From: Streptomyces pseudogriseolus | Lineage (GTDB): Bacteria > Actinomycetota > Actinomycetes > Streptomycetales > Streptomycetaceae | Length of the DNA stretch: 37,502 nucleotides | Direction of reading: 5' to 3' | Assembly: GCA_002154585.1 (NCBI GenBank) | Contig: MUNG01000112.1 | Span: forward strand, 1 to 37,502 | Part shown: positions 16,759-24,787 of the stretch, in pieces | Numbering within the stretch: the first letter of the stretch is position 1 | Layout of the letters: every line of letters begins with the position of its first letter | Translations under genes and position numbers: made by a program | Notes under the pieces: generated by a model | Seen by the model: only the letters and a program-made list of their open reading frames with translations | What the model was told of the DNA's origin: nothing | Database searches by the model: none

Positions 16759-16968
16759 TCACCGGAACTGGTCGGGCACCGGGCAAGCTTCCAGCGGCTC
16801 CTCCGGCCGGTCGGCCCATCGCCACCAGACATGCAGACCGGTGCACCTCCACAGGATCCGGCAGGTCCGCTGGCCGTCGTGCTCCCGCTTGACGAGGACG
16901 AAGCCACCGGACTCCATGGGCCGGCCGCACTCGGGACAGGACGCGGCGTCGTCGGTCATGTGGCGCAC
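16759..16968 (-). CDS. Small Cys-containing protein of unknown function
   Basis: Up to 69 residues (the ATG at 16959 gives 66). It has one CPEC knuckle (SCPECGRPMESGGFVLVK) and a later Cys pair (TCRILWRC), so it may bind zinc as a ribbon. The end (GLHVWWRWADRPEEPLEACP) is typical of small Streptomyces hypothetical proteins. It lies downstream of the frameshifted gene at 17017 on the same strand, possibly formerly co-transcribed. Confidence 0.65.
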   Translation of the reverse strand: MRHMTDDAASCPECGRPMESGGFVLVKREHDGQRTCRILWRCTGLHVWWRWADRPEEPLEACPVPDQFR

Positions 16969-17016
16969 CAGGAGTTCGATCGGCAGTCTTGTGCGGCACC
17001 AAGCCAGCTCCCTGTA

Positions 17017-17438
17017 TCAGGGTGTTGCTTGTACATGCACCCGCATCGCTGCGCGCAGGACCTCGAGTTCGGTTCGAGGGAACGGACGGCCCCACTGGGC
17101 AGCGTAGGCCTCTTCACCGAGTTCATATGCGATCTGATCAAAGGCGCGGACGGCCGACCGGGCCAGTTGCGCAAGTGTGTGGCGACCGGACCAGAGAAGG
17201 GTTCCCGCACCATCCGGCGCACGGTCGCATCGGCCACGACGAGGCGGATGGTGACCCCGGCTCCGTGCCGTTGGAAGAACCATCGGTAGACCTGAGGCTC
17301 CCCAAACAACTCGGCACGCGTCTCCCGGTCCCCGAGCACCAGTCTGGCCACCGCATACAGGAACTGCTCGGGCCCGTCAGTGACGTACGAAGCGATGACG
17401 TCAGCTTCGCCGTGAGCGTCAGCCACCTGGACGAGCGC
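17017..17438 (-). pseudogene. Truncated, frameshifted conserved gene
   Basis: Minus-strand coding continues in two frames. The upstream part (VQVADAHGEADVIASYVTDG ... EPQVYRWFFQRHGAGVTIRL) runs from about 17438 to 17230. The downstream part (APDGAGTLLWSGRHTLAQLA, then AYELGEEAYAAQWGRPFPRT) continues one base out of frame to a stop at 17017. The two pieces together read as one Streptomyces hypothetical protein family of about 140 residues. Its 5' end abuts the broken integrase at about 17440, so it may also be truncated. Confidence 0.72.
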
Positions 17439-17445
17439 CCAGCCG

Positions 17446-17778
17446 GAGCACTTCGCCGCTCCCGGCCGCGACGGGCACGTCTTCGTCGGACCCCAGGGCG
17501 GGCAGCTGCGGCGCAGTAACTTCCGGGACGACTGGGTCAAGGCCCGGAAGGCCGCGGGCGTCACGGCCGAGCTGCACTTCCACGATCTTCGGGACACGGG
17601 CAACACGCTGGCCTCGACGGCTGGGGCCAGCACGCGGGAGCTGATGACGCGGATGGGGCACAGCAGCTCGCGGGCCGCGCTGATCTACCAGCACATGACC
17701 AGCGACCGTGACCGGGCTATCGCTGACCGGCTCGGGGCCATGATCCGCGAAGGTGGGGGAGAGGAAACGCCCGGCTAA
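17446..17778 (+). pseudogene. C-terminal fragment of a tyrosine recombinase (integrase)
   Basis: About 110 codons in one plus-strand frame, closed upstream by an in-frame TGA at about 17418 and without a start codon. It encodes the C-terminal catalytic box of phage/pSAM2-type integrases: HFHDLRDTGNTLA (the H-x-x-R pair), MTRMGHSS (second His) and AALIYQHMTSDRDRAI (nucleophile Tyr). The N-terminal DNA-binding domains and the first catalytic Arg are missing. It points towards the tRNA-Arg gene 700 bases downstream, as expected of an element integrated at that tRNA. It is not functional as it stands. Confidence 0.88.
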
Positions 17779-17874
17779 GTCTTGTCCGAGCGATCGTCGT
17801 GGAGTCCTCAGCCCTTGGCACCGGTGTAGATATCCGGCTGTCAGGGGCTGATCGCGTGGGATAGAAACGGTTGC

Positions 17875-18348
17875 ATGGACGCCGCGGTGCTTGAACAGAT
17901 GTTGGACGAGATCTTCGATCACGCCGTCGTCCACCACGGATACACCAGCTACATGCGCGACTACGAGGTCATCGTCTACATGACGGCGGATCCCCGCACC
18001 GGTGTCGAGCCGGCGTATCTGCGGTATCTCTTCCGGTACTGCGTCGAGGCCCGGTGCGAGTCGTCCGTGCTGCCGGAGACCTGGAGTGTCTCTTTGGACG
18101 ACTGCCTCATCGACCATGAGACCGGCGTCGACCTCGACGGATATGTCTGGGGTGTGAAGTGTCACCCTTTGTACCCAGGTGCGAAGGTCCTTCCGCAGTC
18201 CGAAGCGACCCGCCGTTGGGCGCAAGCCGTGGGGATCGACTTTCATGAGGTCTGCATCGAGACCAACGCGCACCGTCTCACCCTGCTCTTCTCGGACTTG
18301 CAGGTCAGTGAGGTGGCGGTCGGGTATGCGCCTTTCGTTGCGGAGTAG
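17875..18348 (+). CDS. YxiG-like domain protein
   Basis: A 157-residue protein matching a conserved Streptomyces family annotated as YxiG-like: HHGYTSYMRDYEVIVYMTAD, LRYLFRYCVEA, DGYVWGVKCHPLYPGA, FHEVCIETNAHRLTLLFSDL. Bacillus YxiG is encoded in the wapA/yxi region, which hints at polymorphic-toxin immunity, but no function is proven. It is intact, unlike its neighbours on the left, and lies between the integrase remnant and the tRNA. ATG 17875 follows a run without a strong RBS. Confidence 0.8.
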   Translation: MDAAVLEQMLDEIFDHAVVHHGYTSYMRDYEVIVYMTADPRTGVEPAYLRYLFRYCVEARCESSVLPETWSVSLDDCLIDHETGVDLDGYVWGVKCHPLYPGAKVLPQSEATRRWAQAVGIDFHEVCIETNAHRLTLLFSDLQVSEVAVGYAPFVAE

Positions 18349-18422
18349 CGGGCATCCCTTCCGCTCCGACGAGTCGCCGAACGGGCGTAGTGGCACGCGT
18401 GTGGCACGACCCCGGACACGAC

Positions 18423-18465
18423 GAAGGGCCAGCCTGGGAGGAAAACCCTCCTGAGCTGGCCCTTC
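18423..18465. terminator. Long hairpin between YxiG-like gene and tRNA
   Basis: Perfect 11-bp arms GAAGGGCCAGC (18423-18433) and GCTGGCCCTTC (18455-18465), enclosing an inner GGAGG/CCTCC pairing. It starts 7 bases from the 3' end of the leftward tRNA and 75 bases after the rightward gene's stop. Confidence 0.85.
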
Positions 18466-18471
18466 TGCCTG

Positions 18472-18544
18472 TGCCCCCGGCAGGATTCGAACCTGCGACA
18501 CCCGCTTTAGGAGAGCGGTGCTCTATCCCCTGAGCTACGAAGGC
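18472..18544 (-). tRNA. tRNA-Arg (anticodon CCU)
   Basis: The minus strand from 18544 reads as a complete 73-base tRNA: acceptor GCCTTCG pairing with CGGGGGC (two G-U pairs), D arm GTAGCTCAGGGGATAGAGC, anticodon stem and loop with CCT at 18511-18509, and T arm GCAGGTTCGAATCCTGC. The CCA tail is not encoded (A-C-A follows). A terminator lies just beyond. Its 3' half is the likely attachment site for the element whose integrase remnant lies at 17446-17778. Confidence 0.95.
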
Positions 18545-19140
18545 GGGGCCTCGCATGCAGCGTGGCTGAATACTCTGAGTGAGCGTTCACCCGCACTGCG
18601 GCAAGGGTGGGACCGCCGCTGACGGCGTTCCCTGACAGGTTAGCGGATCAGGTGAGGGTGGGGGGCCGAGGATGATGCCTCGGCTCGGTTCCAGGGTTGG
18701 CGGGCCGATCAGCCGTCGGTTCCCCGGCGGACCCGGAGCCGGCGGGCCCGGAGCCGGCGAGCCTGGCGTCAGCTTGGCTGAGTTCGAGCTGCGACTTCCG
18801 TCGCCCCGTGCCTCCCGGCGCCTGCATGCCTCGCCCCGCGTCCCTCCGAGGGAAGAGACCATTGTGGGGGGCCAGGCTGCCCGTGTGGCACAGCGGCGTC
18901 GGCCGGCACGGTCCCGTCGGCGGGCGCGGTGGCCGAGCGGGTGGCGCTCGAGGCGGCTGGAGGTGGTCGCACCACACATGGGCGCTGCGGCCGCGTCACA
19001 GCTGCCGTGGAGGGAGCCCTTCCGGGGGTGGTCGGGCAACCGTCGTCGCCCGCAGGTGTGTGTCCGGTGCACCTCCCGTGGCCGGACGCGCGTGGCCAGA
19101 GTGGAGGAAGCGGCTGTGAACCGGACGAGCGGGGGGAACC
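18545..19140. other. 596-bp gap without a recognisable gene
   Basis: Open frames on both strands here have no family resemblance and low-complexity Arg/Pro/Gly composition. A perfect-to-near-perfect 15-bp tandem pair lies at 18729-18758 (CCCGGAGCCGGC core). The right end carries the GGGGGGAACC ribosome binding site of the next gene. It marks the border between the tRNA and the gene cluster. Confidence 0.6.
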
Positions 19141-20325
19141 ATGAACGCGGAAGTCGTCTCCTGGCACCGAATACGAGGAAGGGCCTACGACGTCATCCAT
19201 CCGGACCACGCGTTCAGCGCTGAGCTCTTCGCGTCATTACGCCGGAGTGACCAGCGGCTGAGGGCGCGGCAATATCTGAGTGGGCTGCTGGCGGCGGAGG
19301 GGCGCAAGTCGATCCGGAACATCGCCGCCTTCGCCGGCGGGACCGCGGCGGAGCAAAGTCTGCACCACTTCATCAGCAGTTCCACCTGGGACTGGTCGCC
19401 CATGCGCGAAGCCCTCACCGACCGTGTCATGCGGGTGCTGGGACCAACGGCCTGGGTCGTACGGCCGCTGTTCATTCCGAAGGCGGGCGAGCACTCGGTG
19501 GGGGTGGAGCGGCAGTTCGCCCCGGAGCTCGGACAAGTGCTCAACGGACAGCTGGCTTTCGGAGCCTGGGCTGCGGCCGAGGAGGCGAGTGTCCCCGTTC
19601 AGTGGCGATTGCATCTGCCCGAGTCCTGGCTCGGGGACGCGCGCAGGTGTCGTAGGGCGGAGATCCCCGGCGGAACCGAGGCGGAGACACCGGAGGAGTG
19701 CGCGACCGCTACGGCGCTGACCGCCCTGGGCCAGTGGCCGGTGCCGAAGCGTCCTGTCGTGCTCGACACCCATGTGAGGGGCCTCGGCGGCGTCGTCCGG
19801 CCCTTCGCGGAGGCTCGGACGCCCTTGCTCACCCGGGTGCAGGGGAGCACGCGGCTGATCGTGACGGACCGCGCGATGCCCGGGTACCGGGCGGGAGCGA
19901 TTCCGGCCCGTCACATCATGGAGTCCGTGCAGGGTCTGCGCCGTCCGCTGGAGGACGCCGGAGGGCCGGTACGGCGTACCACGCTTGTGGCGGCGGTCCG
20001 CGTACGGCTGTCCCGGCCGGGCTCCGGGCCCGAGCTGTTGCTGATGGGCGTGTGGCACGAGCTGGGGAAGGCCCCGGTGGACCTGTGGCTCGCGGCCCCG
20101 GCGACGGCGCCGGTCGGTGACCTCGTGCGGTTGACCCGGCTAGCGGGGCGGGTCGCCGAGGACGAGGAGCGGATCGGTGAGCGGGTGGGTATCCGGGACT
20201 TCGAAGGGCGCTCGTTCCCTGGCTGGCACCGCCACATGACGCTGGCTTCCGTCGCCCATGCGGTGTCGGTGCTGGCGAACGAGTCGGATGAGCTGCCCCT
20301 CCACGCGCGTCGAATCTCCGCGTGA
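19141..20325 (+). CDS. IS701-like transposase homologue with degraded active site
   Basis: A 394-residue relative of IS701-family DDE transposases: N-terminal SLRRSDQRLRARQYLSGLLA ... EGRKSIRNIAAFAGG ... SLHHFISSSTWDW, middle VQWRLHLPESWLGD, end DFEGRSFPGWHRHMTLASVA. Compared with the family pattern recalled from memory, the first catalytic Asp pair (usual VIDDTGF.K.G) is replaced by VVRPLFIPKAG (R108, P109), D209 (VVLD) is kept, and the late Y-R-E-K glutamate region reads EERIG (R344 at the Glu place). No terminal inverted repeats flank it. It is intact, with RBS GGGGGG, so it is probably a domesticated DNA-binding protein rather than a mobile element. It may regulate the cluster to its right. 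Confidence 0.82.
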   Translation: MNAEVVSWHRIRGRAYDVIHPDHAFSAELFASLRRSDQRLRARQYLSGLLAAEGRKSIRNIAAFAGGTAAEQSLHHFISSSTWDWSPMREALTDRVMRVLGPTAWVVRPLFIPKAGEHSVGVERQFAPELGQVLNGQLAFGAWAAAEEASVPVQWRLHLPESWLGDARRCRRAEIPGGTEAETPEECATATALTALGQWPVPKRPVVLDTHVRGLGGVVRPFAEARTPLLTRVQGSTRLIVTDRAMPGYRAGAIPARHIMESVQGLRRPLEDAGGPVRRTTLVAAVRVRLSRPGSGPELLLMGVWHELGKAPVDLWLAAPATAPVGDLVRLTRLAGRVAEDEERIGERVGIRDFEGRSFPGWHRHMTLASVAHAVSVLANESDELPLHARRISA

Positions 20326-20362
20326 CCCTTGTGAACCTGGCTGTCACGGAGCCGGGTTGCCG

Positions 20363-22315
20363 TCAGTCGCGTACCGTCCCGACGGCGGTGTGGCGGTGAC
20401 GCAGGGTTCGCCGGGTGCGGTGCAGGCGGAGAGCGAGCTGGATCTCGAGTGCTCGTTCAGGGTCCTGCCAGTTCGCGCCGAGGAGTTCGGCGACGCGCTC
20501 CAGACGCCGGAACACCGTGTTGGGGTGCACATGCAGGTCCGACGCCGCGCGCGTCGGGCTCGAGGAGGAGGCGAAGTAGGCGTCCAGTGTGCGGGTCAGC
20601 TCCGTGAAGCGCTGGGCGTCGTAGGTCAGCACGGGGCCGATCACGGACTCGACGTAGTCGCTGACGCCGTGCGTCTCGGAGAGCAGTACGCCGAGGAAGC
20701 CCATCTGCTGCGGGGTGGCGACGCAGCCGATGTTGCCCAGTTCGGTGAGTGCTTCCAGACAGCTGAGGGCCTCGCGGTGGGTCTGGGCCACGCGGTCCGG
20801 GCCCGAGACGGGCCCGGCCGCCCCGATCGTGACGGGACGACCGACGAGCGGCGTGAGTTCCCCGGACACCGCGGTGGCCGCGGCGAGGGGGTCCTCGCCG
20901 GGGATCAGCAGTGTCACACAGCCTTCACGGACCTTCATGAGCCCGGACATGCGATGGGCGTACGACGACGCCCAGGCGGCGGCGCGGCCTTCCGCACCTC
21001 CCTCGGGCCGTGCCAGCACCATCACGTGCGGTTCGTCGATGGAGATGCCGAGCCGGCGTGCCCGCGGGATCAGCTGGCGCGGCTGTGGCCGGATGTCGCT
21101 GAGGAGTTCTTCCAGCAGTTCGTCACGGATCTGGTCGTGGGCGACGGTCGAGGTGCGCTGAAGCAGCAGGATGAGGGCGACCGCCCGCGCGGTGAGCTGG
21201 AGCAACCGCACCCCGAAGTCGTCCGTGAGCGGTTCGTCGGGGACCAGCAGAATGGCACCGAGGTTCTCGCCGCCGGCCGTGACCGGCGCGACCCAGCCAC
21301 CCTCGGGCATGGGCACGGGGCGGCCCGCCGCATGGGCGTCGTAGGTCCACCTGAGGACGTCGTCCTCGGCCAGTTCGGGCGGCGTGCCGGTCACCACGAC
21401 CGTGCGTCCGACGCAGTCCCTGACGACCAGCGCCCCCGACAGTTCCTCGGCCGCGGCTTCGGCGAGGGTCTGCGGATCGCAGCCGCCCAGCACCAGGTCG
21501 ATCAGCCGGATGTAGGCGGCCTCGACGCGGCGTTGCACGTGGAGACTGCTCCTGGCGCGGGACGTGTCCAGTGCCAGTTCGGTCACCTCGGCGCGGGTGT
21601 CCTCCAGCAGCCGCGCGCGTTCGACGGCGACGCCCGCCAGCTTGCCGAGCGAGCGCATGAGGCTGATCTCGTCCGGAGTGAAATGCCGTACCTTCCGGTC
21701 GGCGCCGTAGAGGGTGCCGAAGACCGTCGTGCCGTGACCGAGCGGTACCGCCAGGATGGCGTGCAAACCCTCGGCCCGCACGGCGGCATCAATGTCGGGG
21801 GAGTGCGGAAGGTCCTTGTCGGCCAGGTAGTCGGGGCTCCATGCGGGCGCGCCGGTCCGCTGGACGAGGCTGCCGAGGCCTGAGTCCTCGGAGGTCTTGA
21901 GGCCCACGCTGAGCGACGTGGTGTCGCCCTCCGCCGCGCGGATCAGAGAGCCTGCGCTCTCGTCGTCGGTGTCGCGCAGTCCGATGTAGGCCATGTCGAA
22001 GTTCAACAGTCGGCGTGCCCGTCGTGCGATCTCGTGCAGGAGTGCGTCCATGCCGTGCACCAGGGTGAGGTCGTGGGCCGTGTCGACGAGTGCGGCGAGT
22101 CCGGCCTCGCGCTGCTGCGCGTGGCCGATCAGGGCCCGGACGCGCGAGGCCAGGCGGGCGGCCTGGTCGAGTTCCGCGAGGGTCGCGTCGGAAGCCTCCT
22201 CGCGCCGGGCGGTGTCCAGCAGTTCCTCGAACCGAGCTGTCGGCGCCCCCGTGGCGAGCAGTTCCAGTACGGACATCACATCCGGCGAAGCCTGCTCCGG
22301 CCCCCCTGCCATCAC
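20363..22315 (-). CDS. GAF-domain PucR/CdaR-type transcriptional regulator
   Basis: A 650-residue regulator. Residues about 75-230 form a GAF sensor domain (LTLVHGMDALLHEIARRARR ... ILAVPLGHGTTVFGTLYGAD), a middle region follows, and the C-terminus is the PucR helix-turn-helix (LTRTLDAYFASSSSPTRAAS then DLHVHPNTVFRRLERV). PucR-type proteins activate catabolic or specialised-metabolite genes on binding a small molecule. It is convergent with the IS701-like gene (37 bases apart) and divergent from the methyltransferase. Start: GTG 22315 or, with better spacing from GGGGG, ATG 22312. It is a candidate pathway-specific regulator. Confidence 0.9.
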   Translation of the reverse strand: MMAGGPEQASPDVMSVLELLATGAPTARFEELLDTARREEASDATLAELDQAARLASRVRALIGHAQQREAGLAALVDTAHDLTLVHGMDALLHEIARRARRLLNFDMAYIGLRDTDDESAGSLIRAAEGDTTSLSVGLKTSEDSGLGSLVQRTGAPAWSPDYLADKDLPHSPDIDAAVRAEGLHAILAVPLGHGTTVFGTLYGADRKVRHFTPDEISLMRSLGKLAGVAVERARLLEDTRAEVTELALDTSRARSSLHVQRRVEAAYIRLIDLVLGGCDPQTLAEAAAEELSGALVVRDCVGRTVVVTGTPPELAEDDVLRWTYDAHAAGRPVPMPEGGWVAPVTAGGENLGAILLVPDEPLTDDFGVRLLQLTARAVALILLLQRTSTVAHDQIRDELLEELLSDIRPQPRQLIPRARRLGISIDEPHVMVLARPEGGAEGRAAAWASSYAHRMSGLMKVREGCVTLLIPGEDPLAAATAVSGELTPLVGRPVTIGAAGPVSGPDRVAQTHREALSCLEALTELGNIGCVATPQQMGFLGVLLSETHGVSDYVESVIGPVLTYDAQRFTELTRTLDAYFASSSSPTRAASDLHVHPNTVFRRLERVAELLGANWQDPERALEIQLALRLHRTRRTLRHRHTAVGTVRD

Positions 22316-22387
22316 TTCCCCCGTGATTCTCTGTGGTCGAGTGTGATCGGATACGTAGGTCTTTAGAGAGCCTAAGTTCCTAGCCCT

Positions 22388-22401
22388 GCGGTTTCAACCG
22401 C
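22388..22401. promoter_or_regulatory. 14-bp palindrome in divergent promoter region
   Basis: GCGGTT-TC-AACCGC, 76 bases upstream of the PucR-type start and about 205 bases before the methyltransferase start. Possibly an operator. Confidence 0.4.
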
Positions 22402-22606
22402 TTACGGTACGTGGTCGCACTGCTGTTCCTGGAGAGTGGTGGTCGAGGCACCCTTGACCCCTGCCAACAGTGTGGTCGGACCACCTGTCGCTCGCCCGGG
22501 CTGTCACGGAAGGATCGGGCCGGGGCCGTACGCGAGGGGATGCGGGCGGTGGCCGGGAACGCGAAGGCGGTGCTCGGCGATCAGGAGAGGACCGTCGGGG
22601 GGCGCG

Positions 22607-23398
22607 ATGTCCGAGATCAAGAGTTATCTGCGTTCGCTCGAACGCAGCCGTGACTCCATGCGGCCGGAACACCGCCCGAAGGTGTTCTCGCTGCGTGGAA
22701 GGGAATGGGACCTGCTCGACACGGTCTTCGCCCCGCTGCACGCGGGTACCACCGAGATCGTCCTGGATCTGCTGGGCCTCTCCGACTCCGTACGCCGCCC
22801 GCGACGCGGCGCGTTCCTGGAGATCGGGTGCGGCACCGGAGTCGTCGCCGTGACGGCGGCCCTCGCGGGCTGGGAGCGGGTCGTCGCCTCCGACGTCAAC
22901 GCGAAGGCGGTGGCGAACGCCGCGCTCAACGCCCGGCGGCACGGGGTCGCCGACCGGGTCCGAGCCGTGCACAGCGACCTTTTCGACGGGCTGCCCGCCG
23001 GACAGCTCTTCGACACGATCGTCTGGAGCTCGCCGTACGTCCGCGCGCCGGAGGACTACCGGTTCGGCTCTTCCCTGGAACGTGCCTATGTGGATCCCGG
23101 ATACGAGGCGCACCGCAGGTATGTGGACGAGGCACCGCGCCGGCTGGTGAACGGCGGCCGGGCCCTGCTGCACTTCAGCAGCAGGGGGGACATGGACGGA
23201 CTGCGCCGGATCGCCGCGGAGACGGGCCGGCGGCTGCGGGTGCTCAAGAGGCACGACGTCGTCGACAGGGGAGACCTGGTCGAGCACTTCCTGGTGGAAG
23301 TGCGTTCCGGCGAGGGTGCGTCGGAGGGGAACGACGGCACCGTGCGTCGGGGCGGGCTGCGTACCGAACCAGCTCCGACGGCGGCTCAGCCTGCCTGA
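22607..23398 (+). CDS. SAM-dependent methyltransferase (HemK/PrmC-like fold)
   Basis: A 263-residue class I methyltransferase. LEIGCGTGVVAVTAAL is SAM motif I, VASDVNAKAVANAALNARRH is motif II (acidic Asp), and DTIVWSSPYVRAPED is motif IV, where HemK/PrmC-type enzymes usually have NPPY. The SSPY variant argues against protein glutamine methylation and leaves a small-molecule substrate possible. Start: ATG 22607 with a GGGGGG RBS; the frame upstream to 22436 is not convincing. Its last 13 bases overlap the end of the convergent transaldolase-like gene. It might tailor the cluster product, but there is no direct evidence. Confidence 0.82.
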   Translation: MSEIKSYLRSLERSRDSMRPEHRPKVFSLRGREWDLLDTVFAPLHAGTTEIVLDLLGLSDSVRRPRRGAFLEIGCGTGVVAVTAALAGWERVVASDVNAKAVANAALNARRHGVADRVRAVHSDLFDGLPAGQLFDTIVWSSPYVRAPEDYRFGSSLERAYVDPGYEAHRRYVDEAPRRLVNGGRALLHFSSRGDMDGLRRIAAETGRRLRVLKRHDVVDRGDLVEHFLVEVRSGEGASEGNDGTVRRGGLRTEPAPTAAQPA

Positions 23399-24501
23399 AC
23401 CAACGCCAGGAGTTCGTCCCACGCGGCGCGCTCCCTCTCGGCCGCCGCGGCTTCCAGGTCGTGCGCGAGCGAGTCGACGACGATGCCGGCCCGTCCGAGC
23501 GCGTCCATCACCCGGCGGGCCGAGCCGTGTTCCCCGGAGAGGGTGTCGCCGTGGAATCCCTCGCGGCGGTCCAGCGCTTCCAGCGCCGCCTGGGGCAGGG
23601 CGTGCAGCGTCATCCAGGCGATGATCCGTCCGACCCGGTCCAGTGCGGTCCGAGGGGATTCCGATGCGTTCTCCGAAGTCCACAGCAGCCGTTGCGGACG
23701 GGCGCCGTCGGCCACCAGGGAACGCCAACGGGAGCAGCCGAGGCTCTCCTCGTAGCGGCGGTAGACGAGCCGCGCGGTGGCCACCCCGGCCTGTCCGCGC
23801 AGCTCGGCGGCGCAGGGGGCCGTCGAGCCGTCCAGCAGGGCGTCGACACGGGCATTCAGATGGCCGGTGTCCAGCGAGACGAGCGAGGTGACGCCGGACG
23901 CGGCGTGACCGTCGGCCAAGGCACGCTCCAGGCCGCGAAAGTACGTGTCCACCGCCTGGGCGTACCGCCGCACGGAGAACACGGAGGTGACGTGCACGCC
24001 GACCCGGTGGGCGAGCAGGTCACCGGCAGCGGCAAGTCCTTGTCCCGAGACGGGGATCCGGATCAACAGGTTGGGGCGGCCCACTGCCTCCGCGAGCCGC
24101 CTGGAGTGGTCGACCATCGCCTTGGCGTCCGCGGCCAGCCGGGGCGCGATGCCGAGGGAGACCCAGCCGTGCATGCCTCCCGTCGCCCGGAACACCGGTT
24201 CCAGTGCGGCGCAGGCCGCACGGGCGTCCTCGGCGATGAGCGCGTAGACGCGTTCCTCGGCCGAGGATGCCGCGTCCGGAAGCCGGTTCAGCTGATCCCG
24301 GTAGGCGGTGGTGCCCGACATCACCCGCGCGACGGCCGCGGGCCGGGAGATGACGCCACCGACCAGCCCGTCGGCCACCAGCCTCTCCAGGCTGCCGTCG
24401 GCCAGCCGGCCCCGGTGGTAGTCGTCCAGCCAGAGACCTACCCCCTCCGCCGCGAGCTGGTCCAGGGCGCCACTGCGTTTCGAGCGCGGCCGTGTGGTCA
24501 A
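23386..24501 (-). CDS. Transaldolase homologue lacking catalytic residues
   Basis: A 371-residue relative of actinobacterial transaldolase over its whole length (LWLDDYHRGRLADGSLERLV, HVTSVFSVRRYAQAVDTYF, GQAGVATARLVYRRYEESLG). The active site is not conserved. The Schiff-base Lys (usual NxLIKIPAT) is Arg148 in NLLIRIPVSG (codon CGG at 24060-24058); the usual TTNP reads ISRP (Arg53 for the Asn); the usual SIEVDPRL reads SLGIAPRL (Gly117 for the Glu). Canonical transaldolase would supply erythrose-4-phosphate for the shikimate route, but this copy should be inactive as a transaldolase. Start: TTG 24501 with GGAGG six bases upstream (24508-24512); the frame to 24582 has no better site. Divergent from the cupin gene. 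Confidence 0.88.
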   Translation of the reverse strand: MTTRPRSKRSGALDQLAAEGVGLWLDDYHRGRLADGSLERLVADGLVGGVISRPAAVARVMSGTTAYRDQLNRLPDAASSAEERVYALIAEDARAACAALEPVFRATGGMHGWVSLGIAPRLAADAKAMVDHSRRLAEAVGRPNLLIRIPVSGQGLAAAGDLLAHRVGVHVTSVFSVRRYAQAVDTYFRGLERALADGHAASGVTSLVSLDTGHLNARVDALLDGSTAPCAAELRGQAGVATARLVYRRYEESLGCSRWRSLVADGARPQRLLWTSENASESPRTALDRVGRIIAWMTLHALPQAALEALDRREGFHGDTLSGEHGSARRVMDALGRAGIVVDSLAHDLEAAAAERERAAWDELLALVQAG

Positions 24502-24620
24502 TGACTGCCTCCGCTCCGGCGTCCGAAAGGTAAAGGGCGACCATAATCCTAGGGTCTGGCATTGGCTTGCTGTCCATTTCACGATAACGGTCGCGCCGCT
24601 GCGCGGTCACATCGCGGCAA

Positions 24621-24710
24621 CCTGACAAAGTATGCGGCGCGGGCTTGAGTTTCGATGCGTATTGTGTTCCGGGCGGGTGCGGGGCGGCACCTGACAAACT
24701 AAGCCGCGCG
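24621..24710. promoter_or_regulatory. Divergent promoter with 21-bp direct repeats
   Basis: Two direct copies of a 21-base element beginning CCTGACAAA and ending GCGCG, at 24621-24641 and 24690-24710, with 3 mismatches and 69 bases start to start. They sit in the 286-base gap between the transaldolase-like gene (leftward) and the cupin gene (rightward, first of the biosynthetic run). The layout suits an activator binding two sites. Confidence 0.65.
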
Positions 24711-24787
24711 CATTGCGGGCCGCGACGACGGTGTGTGAAGCTCCCGGCGAAATGCTGAACACCTGACCGCACTGTGCTGGAGGGACC

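Noticed and set aside
18587..19119. Possible gene between the tRNA and the IS701-like gene
   Set aside because: Frames on both strands have skewed composition and no recognisable domain or RBS.
19141..20325. A live insertion sequence
   Set aside because: The DDE residues look altered and no terminal inverted repeats or target duplication were seen at the ends.
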